This document shows positions 36,962 through 44,260 of a stretch of 64,000 bases of DNA, piece by piece. Origin of the DNA: Verrucomicrobiota bacterium (GTDB lineage: Bacteria; Verrucomicrobiota; Kiritimatiellia; RFP12; UBA1067). The DNA lies in assembly GCA_023269675.1 (NCBI GenBank), contig JAHFSX010000025.1, positions 30,909 to 94,908 of the forward strand. The letters run 5' to 3'. Under the pieces are notes generated by a model. The model saw nothing but the letters and a program-made list of their open reading frames with translations, had not been told where the DNA came from and did no database searches. Made by a program: the position numbers and the translations under genes. Numbering within the stretch: the first letter of the stretch is position 1; every line of letters begins with the position of its first letter.

Positions 36962-37945
36962 ATGGACCTTCAAAACACCACCAACCTCGTCGCCGCACAG
37001 GCGGAAACCCTGGCCAAGATCCGCCAGGAAGTGAACAAGGTGATCGTCGGCCAGGAAAAGCTGATCGACCGCCTCATCATCGCGCTCATCACCGGCGGCC
37101 ACCTCCTGATCGAAGGCGTGCCCGGACTGGCCAAGACCTTGGCGGTCCGCACGCTGGCCGACGCGCTGGGCCTGCAGTTCCAGCGCATCTCCTTCACGCC
37201 GGACCTGCTCCCCGCCGATGTCATCGGCACCATGATCTACAACCCCAAGGACGCCACCTTCACGCCCAAGAAGGGCCCGGTCTTCACCAACCTGCTGCTC
37301 GCGGACGAGATCAACCGCGCCCCTGCCAAGGTGCAGAGCGCCCTGCTCGAGGCCATGCAGGAGCACCAGGTCACCATCGGCGAGCACACCTACAAGCTGC
37401 CCGCGCCGTTCCTCGTGATGGCCACGCAGAACCCCATCGAGCAGGAGGGCACCTACCCGCTACCCGAGGCGCAGGTCGACCGCTTCATGCTCAAGTGCAT
37501 CATCACCCACCCCTCGCGCGACGACGAGCGCCGCATCATGAACCGCTTCACCCACAAGCAGACCGCCACGGTGCAGGCCGTCATCTCCGCGCAGGACGTG
37601 CAGACGCTGCGCGACACGCTGGAGCAGGTCTACTGCGACGAGAAGGTCGGCGACTACATCCTCGACATCGTCTTCGCCACGCGCGACCCCAAGTCCTTCA
37701 AGCTCGACGCCCTCGCCGGCCAGATCCAGATGGGCGGCTCGCCGCGCGCCACGCTCTGCCTCAACCTCGCCGCGCGCGCCAACGCCATGCTCCACGGCCG
37801 CGCCTACGCCACGCCGCAGGACGTCAAGGAGATCGCCCACGACGTGCTGCGCCACCGCATCATGCTCACCTACGAGGCCGAGGCGGAAGAGGTCACCACC
37901 GATACCGTCATCACCAAGATCCTCAGCGAGATCCCCGTGCCGTGA
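36962..37945 (+). CDS. MoxR-family AAA+ ATPase
   Basis: A 327-aa AAA_3 ATPase, a chaperone-like partner of vWA proteins. Walker A is EGVPGLAKTL, Walker B LLADEINRAPAKVQSALLEA, sensor 1 VMATQNPIEQEGTYPLPEAQ, and the lid contains GGSPRATLCLNLAARANA. ATG 36962 follows GAGAG; an in-frame ATG at 36935 lies inside the repeat. A CCGTGAG-CACG-CTCACGG hairpin (37940-37957) spans the stop codon. It leads the DUF58/Bat genes downstream and probably remodels the vWA complex. Confidence 0.95.
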   Translation: MDLQNTTNLVAAQAETLAKIRQEVNKVIVGQEKLIDRLIIALITGGHLLIEGVPGLAKTLAVRTLADALGLQFQRISFTPDLLPADVIGTMIYNPKDATFTPKKGPVFTNLLLADEINRAPAKVQSALLEAMQEHQVTIGEHTYKLPAPFLVMATQNPIEQEGTYPLPEAQVDRFMLKCIITHPSRDDERRIMNRFTHKQTATVQAVISAQDVQTLRDTLEQVYCDEKVGDYILDIVFATRDPKSFKLDALAGQIQMGGSPRATLCLNLAARANAMLHGRAYATPQDVKEIAHDVLRHRIMLTYEAEAEEVTTDTVITKILSEIPVP

Positions 37946-37959
37946 GCACGCTCACGGCT

Positions 37960-38050
37960 AATTTAGGATTGAGGATTTAGGAGTGAGGATTTCTCATCGT
38001 TTTACTCCTCTTCCCCCCAACTCCTAAATCCTAAATTCCAACTCCTAAAT
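37960..38050. repeat. TTTAGGA-type heptamer inverted pair
   Basis: Left arm 37960-37992 (aatttaggattgaggattta...) and right arm 38019-38050 (aactcctaaatcctaaattc...) are degenerate inverted copies in the moxR-DUF58 gap. The left arm reads as repeated Shine-Dalgarno-like AGGA. Confidence 0.8.
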
Positions 38051-38076
38051 CTGAACTCCGGACGCTCTTTCTTCGA

Positions 38077-38958
38077 ATGGCAATTGATACGACAGAACTG
38101 ATGAAGCAGGTGGGGAAGATCAAGATCCTCACCGCCCACCTCATCGACGACCGCCTCTCGGGCGACTACCACTCGGTCTTCAAGGGCCAGGGCGTCGAGT
38201 TCGACGAGGTGCGCCCCTACGTGCCCGGCGACGACGTGCGCTCCATCGACTGGAACGTCACGGCCCGCACCGGCGCGCCGCACGTGAAGCGCTTCTCTGA
38301 GGAGCGCGAGCTCACGGTCATGTTTCTGGTCGACGTCTCCGGCTCGCAGATCTTCGGCTCCGGCGCGCGCTCGAAATCGGAGCTCGCCGCCGAGATCACC
38401 TGCCTGCTGGCCATGACCGCCATCCGCAACCAGGACAAGATCGGACTCATCCTCTTCAGCGACCGCATCCTCAAGTCGATCCCGCCGCGCAAAGGCCGCA
38501 CGGCGGTCATGCGCCTCGTGCGCGAGGTGCTCGCCGCGGACGAGACGCGCGAGGGCACCGACATCACCGCCGCGCTGCGCTTCCTCAACAACGTGCAGAA
38601 ACGCAAGGCGGTCGTCTTCCTGGTCTCGGACTTTCAGGATGCCCGTTACGAGAAAGAGCTGCGCGTCACCGCCCGCCACCACGACGTCATCGCCTGCCCC
38701 ATCTCCGACCCCTGCGAGTCCGCCCTGCCCGACGTGGGACTGATCGAGCTGCAGGATCCCGAGTCCGGCGAGCTGCTGCTGGTGGACACCTCCTCGTCCG
38801 CCGTGCGCGACGCCTTCCGCTCCCAGGCCGCCCTCGCCGACGAGCAGCTCTTGCGCTTCCTCAAACGGACAGGCATCGACTTCATCCGCCTCTCCACCGC
38901 CACCCCTTACATCGACGACGTGCGCGCGCTCTTCCGCCGCCGCGCCCGCAAGCACTGA
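38077..38958 (+). CDS. DUF58 protein (vWA-like), Bat operon
   Basis: A 293-aa protein whose N-terminal GVEFDEVRPYVPGDDVRSID and WNVTARTGAPHVKRF define DUF58. A vWA-like domain follows (MFLVDVSGSQIF, with a DxSxS metal site, then GLILFSD and FLVSDFQDARY). There is no membrane segment, so it is probably cytosolic. It follows moxR, the classic pairing. It likely bridges MoxR and the membrane-bound BatA/B proteins. Confidence 0.93.
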   Translation: MAIDTTELMKQVGKIKILTAHLIDDRLSGDYHSVFKGQGVEFDEVRPYVPGDDVRSIDWNVTARTGAPHVKRFSEERELTVMFLVDVSGSQIFGSGARSKSELAAEITCLLAMTAIRNQDKIGLILFSDRILKSIPPRKGRTAVMRLVREVLAADETREGTDITAALRFLNNVQKRKAVVFLVSDFQDARYEKELRVTARHHDVIACPISDPCESALPDVGLIELQDPESGELLLVDTSSSAVRDAFRSQAALADEQLLRFLKRTGIDFIRLSTATPYIDDVRALFRRRARKH

Positions 38959-38964
38959 AGACAC

Positions 38965-39978
38965 ATGAGTTACGAGTCACAGGTTAAAGGTTACATGTTT
39001 GCCTCCACCAATTCTTGGTGGTCCTTGGTGTTCTTGGCGTCTTGGTGGTGCCTCGCGCTACCCGCCCGCGCCGCGTTCACGGCCGACCTCTCGGGCGGCG
39101 AGGTCTCGCTCAAACTCGAGGCCACGCCCGACAAGGTCTCCCCGGCCGAAGACCTGATGCTCACCCTCACGGTCGAGGCCCCCGCGAACCTCGCGGTCAC
39201 GCTGCCCGACCTGCGCGACCGCTTCTCTGGCTTCGCCACCGCCGAGGACTTCGCCACCGATCCCGTCGAGGCCAACGGCCGCACGCGCCAGACCTATCGC
39301 TGGCGGCTCACCCCCGAGCCCGCCGCGAAACGCTACCGCCTCGCGCCCTTCGCCGTCTTTACCCAAGACAAGCGCACGACGCCCCCGCAGCGCACCTACT
39401 TCGCCACCAAGCCTGTGCTCTTCCCGAACGAGGGCGCGCGCCCGGTCGTGACGGGCGACCCCGAAGTCACGCCCGAGCCGGAGTGGATCCCGCCCACGGC
39501 CAAGACCGTCACGCTCTGGGTCTTCGCCTGCCTCGCCGGCGCGGCGGCCCTCGCCGCGCTGCTCTACGGCCTCACCAAGCTCTCGCGCCGCGTCCGCGAA
39601 TACCGCCTGTCGCCCGTGGAGCGCGCCATCGCCGAGCTCCAGCGCCTGCTGGGCCGCAACCTGCCGGGACGCGGTCTCTTCAAGGATTTCTACATCGAGC
39701 TCACCTTGGTCGTGCGGCGCTACATCGAACGTTCCCACGGCATCCGCGCCCCCGAACAGACCACGCAGGAGTTTCTCGCGGCGGCCGCCAGCCAGGCGAG
39801 CTTCACGCCCGAGGTGCTCGCCCAGCTCCGCACCTTCCTCGAGTCCGCCGACCTGGTGAAGTTCGCTGGTCAGGAAGCCTCCACCGCCATGACCGACGAC
39901 GCGACCACCAAAGCCCGTTCCTACATCTGCGCTGACGCGCAGCATGTAGGAAAGGAGGAGTTAGGAGTTAGGAGTTAG
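38965..39978 (+). CDS. BatD-like protein with signal peptide and TM, 337 aa
   Basis: A periplasmic beta domain (FTADLSGGEVSLKLEATPDK, about 40-165) is followed by one membrane helix (VTLWVFACLAGAAALAALLY) and a cytosolic helical tail with ERAIAELQRLLG and FYIELTLVVRRYIERSHGI. This small BatD-like form is usual between DUF58 and BatA. The signal-peptide core (SLVFLASWW) is encoded by CTTGGTG-type repeats at 39015-39053. The last residues KEELGVRS and the stop lie in a TAGGAGT repeat. The start is uncertain: ATG 38995 has a better AGG spacing than ATG 38965. Confidence 0.8.
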   Translation: MSYESQVKGYMFASTNSWWSLVFLASWWCLALPARAAFTADLSGGEVSLKLEATPDKVSPAEDLMLTLTVEAPANLAVTLPDLRDRFSGFATAEDFATDPVEANGRTRQTYRWRLTPEPAAKRYRLAPFAVFTQDKRTTPPQRTYFATKPVLFPNEGARPVVTGDPEVTPEPEWIPPTAKTVTLWVFACLAGAAALAALLYGLTKLSRRVREYRLSPVERAIAELQRLLGRNLPGRGLFKDFYIELTLVVRRYIERSHGIRAPEQTTQEFLAAAASQASFTPEVLAQLRTFLESADLVKFAGQEASTAMTDDATTKARSYICADAQHVGKEELGVRS

Positions 39979-40132
39979 GAGTTTTAAATACCATGCAATC
40001 AACTACTGTTCCTTCCCTTCAACTTCTGTGCTTCTCAACTATCCCGTTGCCCCGTGTTCAGCGCGAAAAGCGGAAAAAGGTTGTCTCTTCAGACGTCTCT
40101 CAACTCCTAACTCCTAACTCCTAACTCCTCCC
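39955..40132. repeat. TAGGAGT heptamer inverted pair
   Basis: Left arm aggagttaggagttagga (39955-39983) has about four units and overlaps the stop of the BatD-like gene. Right arm aactcctaactcctaactcc (40102-40132) has four units in the opposite orientation and ends 6 nt before batA. The loop of about 115 bp holds no gene. Unit identity within the arms is close to perfect. Confidence 0.9.
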
Positions 40133-40137
40133 TACCC

Positions 40138-41175
40138 ATGGTCTCATTCGCCACACCCCTCGCCTTTCTCCTGCTGCTGCCCTGGGCCGCGGCAGCCTGG
40201 CGCCTGTACCGCACCGGCCAGCGCGCGGGCGTGCTCTTCGCGCCGACGCACCGCCTCCCCGTCAAGACCGCGGGCTGGCGCGTGACCCTCGCCCGCGCGG
40301 TGCCGCTGCTTTTCCTGGCCGGCTCCTTGCTGCTCATCGTCGCCGCCGCGCGCCCGCGCACCAACCTCGCCCGCGAACGGCGCTCCGTCAACGCCATCGC
40401 CATCGAGATGGTGGTCGACGTCTCGGGCTCCATGGAGGCGCTCGACCTCACTCCGGCCGGCCAAGATTACAAGACGCGCCTCGACGTGGTAAAAGAGATG
40501 TTCGCGCAGTTCGTCGCGGCACGGCCCGACGATCTGATCGGTCTCGTCACCTTCGGCGGCTACGCCTCCACCCGCGCACCGCTCACCGCCGACCACCGTG
40601 CGCTCGTCCATGTGCTCAAGGGCGTCGAGATTCCTCGCGCCCAGACCGACGCCCAAGGCCGCCCCGTCGATCAGGAGGAAACCCTCACCGCCATCGGCGA
40701 CGGCCTCGCCACCGGGGTCGCCCGCATCACGGACGCCGAACCCAAAACGCGCATCATCATCCTGCTCTCCGACGGCGAGTCCAACACCGGCATCATCACG
40801 CCCGACCAGGCCGCCGAAGCCGCCGCCAAAACCGGCGTGCGCGTCTACACCATCGGCGTGGGCTCCAACAGCCGCGCCCCCTTCAAAACGCGGGACATGT
40901 TCGGCCGCGAGGTCATCGCTTACGGCAACGCCACGTTCGACGAGACCCAACTCAAAAGCATCGCCTCGAAAACCAGCGGGCGCTACTTCAGCGTGCGCGA
41001 CAACGAAGGCCTGAAGACCGCGCTCGAGGAAATCAACGCCCTTGAGACCACCAAGATCGACCGCCAGGTTTATCAGCGCTACGACGAGCACTTTATCCGG
41101 TTCCTCCTCTGGGGCGCGGCCCTCGCCGCCCTCGCGATCACCCTCAACATGAACCTCACGCGGAGGCTCCTGTAG
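40138..41175 (+). CDS. BatA-like vWA membrane protein
   Basis: A 345-aa inner-membrane protein. Two N-terminal helices (FATPLAFLLLLPWAAAAW and AVPLLFLAGSLLLIVAAA) precede a vWA domain with the MIDAS motif MVVDVSGSMEALD, the middle Thr/Gly region GLVTFGGYAST, and ILLSDGESNTG. A final helix (FIRFLLWGAALAALAITLNM) gives the usual Bat topology. In Bacteroides the Bat operon is linked to aerotolerance; here the role may be envelope homeostasis. No gene-specific Shine-Dalgarno is seen: the upstream 30 nt are CTCCT-rich anti-SD-like repeat. Confidence 0.92.
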   Translation: MVSFATPLAFLLLLPWAAAAWRLYRTGQRAGVLFAPTHRLPVKTAGWRVTLARAVPLLFLAGSLLLIVAAARPRTNLARERRSVNAIAIEMVVDVSGSMEALDLTPAGQDYKTRLDVVKEMFAQFVAARPDDLIGLVTFGGYASTRAPLTADHRALVHVLKGVEIPRAQTDAQGRPVDQEETLTAIGDGLATGVARITDAEPKTRIIILLSDGESNTGIITPDQAAEAAAKTGVRVYTIGVGSNSRAPFKTRDMFGREVIAYGNATFDETQLKSIASKTSGRYFSVRDNEGLKTALEEINALETTKIDRQVYQRYDEHFIRFLLWGAALAALAITLNMNLTRRLL

Positions 41176-41181
41176 GGAGAA

Positions 41182-41636
41182 TTTAGGATTTAGGAGTTAG
41201 GATTTGAAATGCGAGAAACACCGATAAAGACGAAGAGCTATGCGTTTGCGGTTCGCATCGTTAAGCTTTTCCAATGGCTCAGCAAAGAGAAGAACGAGTT
41301 CGTTCTTTCGAAGCAGATCTTGCGGTGTGGCACGTCGGTAGGCGCTAATGTTGAAGAGGCCGGCGGCGCGTATTCGGAGAAGGACTTCTCCTCGAAGATT
41401 CAGATCGCCTTCAAAGAAGCACTTGAGACCCGCTACTGGCTGCGTTTGTTGCACGATACCGATTACATCGAAACCCCCGCGTTCGATTCCATGTATGCCG
41501 ATTGCGACGAACTAGTCCGTATCCTCTCGGCCACCACGAAAACCCTTCGCGAGAAAACCTCTTCCGTTCAGGAGTCCCCCGACTTTGACCCCGATACTCT
41601 GTATTCAACTCCTAAATCCTAACTCCTAAATCCTCC
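41182..41636. repeat. Inverted-repeat-framed cassette with four-helix gene
   Basis: AGGATTTAGGAGTTAGGATT(T) at 41185-41205 is perfectly repeated in inverse at 41614-41634 (21 bp). The pair encloses one 137-aa gene: its ATG is 4 nt after the left arm, and its TAA stop is inside the right arm. The left arm begins 6 nt after the batA stop and the right arm ends about 10 nt before batB. Confidence 0.9.
41209..41622 (+). CDS. Four-helix-bundle protein (23S rRNA IVS/S23 family)
   Basis: A 137-aa cytosolic protein of the S23/IVP group. Helix signatures include YAFAVRIVKLFQWLSKEK, LRCGTSVGANVEEAGGAYS (the family's GTSIGANxxEA motif) and KIQIAFKEALETRYWLRLLH. Such proteins are found inside 23S rRNA intervening sequences, as Avd partners of retroelements, and as solitary genes. 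Here it interrupts the batA-batB junction and is framed by a 21-bp perfect inverted repeat, which supplies AGGA ribosome-binding sites just ahead of the ATG. Base composition is clearly lower in GC than its neighbours, consistent with insertion. Its function is unknown; there is no link to Bat. Confidence 0.9.
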   Translation: MRETPIKTKSYAFAVRIVKLFQWLSKEKNEFVLSKQILRCGTSVGANVEEAGGAYSEKDFSSKIQIAFKEALETRYWLRLLHDTDYIETPAFDSMYADCDELVRILSATTKTLREKTSSVQESPDFDPDTLYSTPKS

Positions 41637-41646
41637 TTTCTTCCCT

Positions 41647-44214
41647 ATGCGCTTTGTCTATCCATGGCTCCTTTTGTTGCTCTCGGTCATTCCGGTGGTC
41701 GGCGTGATCTGGCTCTGGCTTTATCGCCGGGCGCAGGGCCGCCTGTCGCTGCTCGTCGCCCCCGCGCTGCAGGGCAAGCTGATGCCGGCGCGTCCGAAAG
41801 CCACCTTCTACATCCAGTTCGTGCTGGTGCTCGCGGGGCTCACGCTCCTCGCCTTCGCCGCCGCGCGTCCGCAGTGGGGCCGCAAGGACGAGAGGGTCGT
41901 CACGCGCGGCCGCAACCTCATCATCGCGCTCGACGTCTCGCGCTCCATGCTTGCCACCGACGTCCACCCCAACCGCCTCGAGCGCGCCAAGACCGACATC
42001 ATGGACCTGATCGAGGACCTCAAGGGCGACCGCGCCGCCCTGCTCGCGTTCCGCAGCAAAGGCAGCCTGCTCTGCCCCCTCACCACCGACTACACCTTCC
42101 TGCGCCAGGCCCTCGACGGCGTGAGCCCCGAATCCGCGCCGCGCGGCGAGACCGACCTCGGCGACGCCATCCGCAAATCGCTGGAGGCGCTCGACCCCGC
42201 GCTCGACGAGTACAATGCGGTCCTGCTCATCTCCGACGGCGAGGACCTCAAGGGCGGAGCCCTCGAAGCCGCGCGCGAGGCCGCCACCCGCAACATCCCG
42301 ATCTTCACCGTCGGCATCGGCGACCCGGCGGGAGCCACCATTCCGGGGGAGGACGGCAAAGGCACCCAGCAATACAAAGGCGCCGCGGTACAAACCCGGC
42401 TCACGGACGCGACGCTCTCCGCCATCGCCCAGGCCTCCAACGGCCGCTACATCCCCCTCGGCACCGCCGGCACCGCGCATACCACACTCGGGGCGATCTA
42501 CCGCCGCCACCTGCGCCAGATCGCGGCCAAGGAACAGCAGGAGCAGATCGAGAACCGCTATCAGGAGCGGTACCAGCTCTTCCTCTTCCCGGCCGCGCTC
42601 TGCCTGCTCGCGGCCGCCGGGTTCAGCCGCGGGCGCCTCTGCGGCAACCGCACGCGCACAACTCCCGCGCCCCTTGCCGCCGCTCTGTCCGCTCTGTCCG
42701 TTCTGTCCGTTCTGTCCGTGTGGGCTACCCCGGATCCGACGGATCCGTCCGCTCGGGCCGATCCGTCCAATCAGGTCGCCGTCGCGACCTCCACGAACCG
42801 CGTCGCGGTCGTGGTCGAGCCCGGCCGCGCGGGAGCCCGCACCGCCCAAGCCTGGCTGCGCCAAGGCTCCTACACCAACGCCGCAGAGGGCTTCCTCTCA
42901 GCCGCCCGCGGCGCGGACATGGAAGAGTCCGAGACCTACCGCTACAACGCGGCCTACGCCTACTATCTGGCCAAAGATCTCGACCAGGCCGCGCAGGCCC
43001 TGCGGCCGCTGCTGACCTCGAAGAAGAACGGCGCCCGCGCCGGCGAACTGCTGGGCAAGCTGCTGATGGAGAGGGCCAGGGACAAGGGCGCGGAGGAGCC
43101 CGCCGCCAAAGCCGAAGCGCTCGAAGAGGCGGCCTGCGGCTTCCAGCGCGCCCTGCGCGACACGCCGAAGGACGAGCGCCGCAACCGCAACCTCACGCGC
43201 TCCGTCTCGCCGCTCGCCGAGGCCCGCGAAACCGCCCACATCGCCAAGGTGATGAAGGAGCACGGCCAGACCCCGCCGGACCAGCTCATGGGCACGATGC
43301 TGTCCGAGCAGCGCGCGATTCTGGAGGCGTCCTACACCGTTTTCACGAATGATGCGCCCACGCTCATCAGCCAAGCCGAGGCGCTCGCCAAACGCCAGGA
43401 GAAACAGGCCGACCTCTGGATTCCCCTCAAGCAGCAGATGCTGCAGGCCGTCACCAACCAGCAGCAGCAGGCGCAGTTCGCCCAACAGGTCGAGCTCGCC
43501 CGCGACAGCATGAAAGGCGCGACCGCCGCCCTGCAGGACCTCCTGCCCGAGGCCGCCGCCGACACCGCCCAGGCCGAACCGCTGGTCTACGCCTTCTGGA
43601 AAGCGGTCGTCCTGCCGCCCGCCGCCATCGACGAGGACATCCTCTGCCAGAGCAACGCCATCCAGAAACTCACCGCCCGCTATCTGGAGAACCGGGACAC
43701 CCAGGCCGAGGCGCTCGAGCTCACCCGCCTCTTCCGCGAACGCTTTCCCGAATGGGCGAAGCAATACCGGCAGCAGGCGCAGTCCGACACCAACCTGCCG
43801 CCCTTCACCGCGGAAGACCAGACCAAGGTCGAGGAGCTCGCCGCCCACACGGAGAAACTCCAGAGCGAGGCCATCGGGAAGAAGCCTCAGGAAACAGACC
43901 GCCGCGCCCTGCAGCAGCAGGCGCTCCAAAACCTGAACGCGATCCGCGACCTGCTGCCGAAGCAAAAGGGCAAGGGCCAGCAGCAGCAACAACAAAACCA
44001 ACAGCAGCAGCCGCAGGAACAGCCGAAAGAGCAGAAGCCGGAGGAGCAGAAGCCGGAAGAGCAGAAAAAGCCGGAGGAGCAGAAGAAGCCCGACACCCCG
44101 CAGGACGTGCAGGAAATGTTGCGCCGCGCGCTGGACCGCGAGAAGGAACACGAGAACGACAAGAAAGAGAAAATGCGCAAGATCCCGATGTCTCCCTCTG
44201 AACGCGACTGGTAG
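41647..44214 (+). CDS. BatB-BatC fusion (vWA plus TPR-like), 855 aa
   Basis: The N-terminal 330 residues are BatB-like: two helices, then a vWA domain with MIDAS IIALDVSRSMLATD, CPLTTDYTFLRQAL and LLISDGEDLKGG, then a helix (YQLFLFPAALCLLAAAGF). A second hydrophobic stretch (PLAAALSALSVLSVLSVWA, about 340-358) is encoded by 9-nt CTCTGTCCG-type repeats (42682-42719) and looks like the signal or TM segment of a once-separate BatC. The rest is periplasmic, TPR-like (GSYTNAAEGFLSAARGADME) and helical, ending in Gln/Glu/Pro/Lys-rich low complexity (about 775-820). BatB and BatC are usually separate genes. Confidence 0.88.
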   Translation: MRFVYPWLLLLLSVIPVVGVIWLWLYRRAQGRLSLLVAPALQGKLMPARPKATFYIQFVLVLAGLTLLAFAAARPQWGRKDERVVTRGRNLIIALDVSRSMLATDVHPNRLERAKTDIMDLIEDLKGDRAALLAFRSKGSLLCPLTTDYTFLRQALDGVSPESAPRGETDLGDAIRKSLEALDPALDEYNAVLLISDGEDLKGGALEAAREAATRNIPIFTVGIGDPAGATIPGEDGKGTQQYKGAAVQTRLTDATLSAIAQASNGRYIPLGTAGTAHTTLGAIYRRHLRQIAAKEQQEQIENRYQERYQLFLFPAALCLLAAAGFSRGRLCGNRTRTTPAPLAAALSALSVLSVLSVWATPDPTDPSARADPSNQVAVATSTNRVAVVVEPGRAGARTAQAWLRQGSYTNAAEGFLSAARGADMEESETYRYNAAYAYYLAKDLDQAAQALRPLLTSKKNGARAGELLGKLLMERARDKGAEEPAAKAEALEEAACGFQRALRDTPKDERRNRNLTRSVSPLAEARETAHIAKVMKEHGQTPPDQLMGTMLSEQRAILEASYTVFTNDAPTLISQAEALAKRQEKQADLWIPLKQQMLQAVTNQQQQAQFAQQVELARDSMKGATAALQDLLPEAAADTAQAEPLVYAFWKAVVLPPAAIDEDILCQSNAIQKLTARYLENRDTQAEALELTRLFRERFPEWAKQYRQQAQSDTNLPPFTAEDQTKVEELAAHTEKLQSEAIGKKPQETDRRALQQQALQNLNAIRDLLPKQKGKGQQQQQQNQQQQPQEQPKEQKPEEQKPEEQKKPEEQKKPDTPQDVQEMLRRALDREKEHENDKKEKMRKIPMSPSERDW

Positions 44215-44260
44215 GAGAAGGCTTTTAGGCTGAAGGTTATTAGACTGTTAGGCAGATCGC

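Noticed and set aside
36861..41636. Heptamer repeats considered as a CRISPR array
   Set aside because: Units are 7-9 nt without unique spacers and occur as inverted pairs; no cas genes are present.
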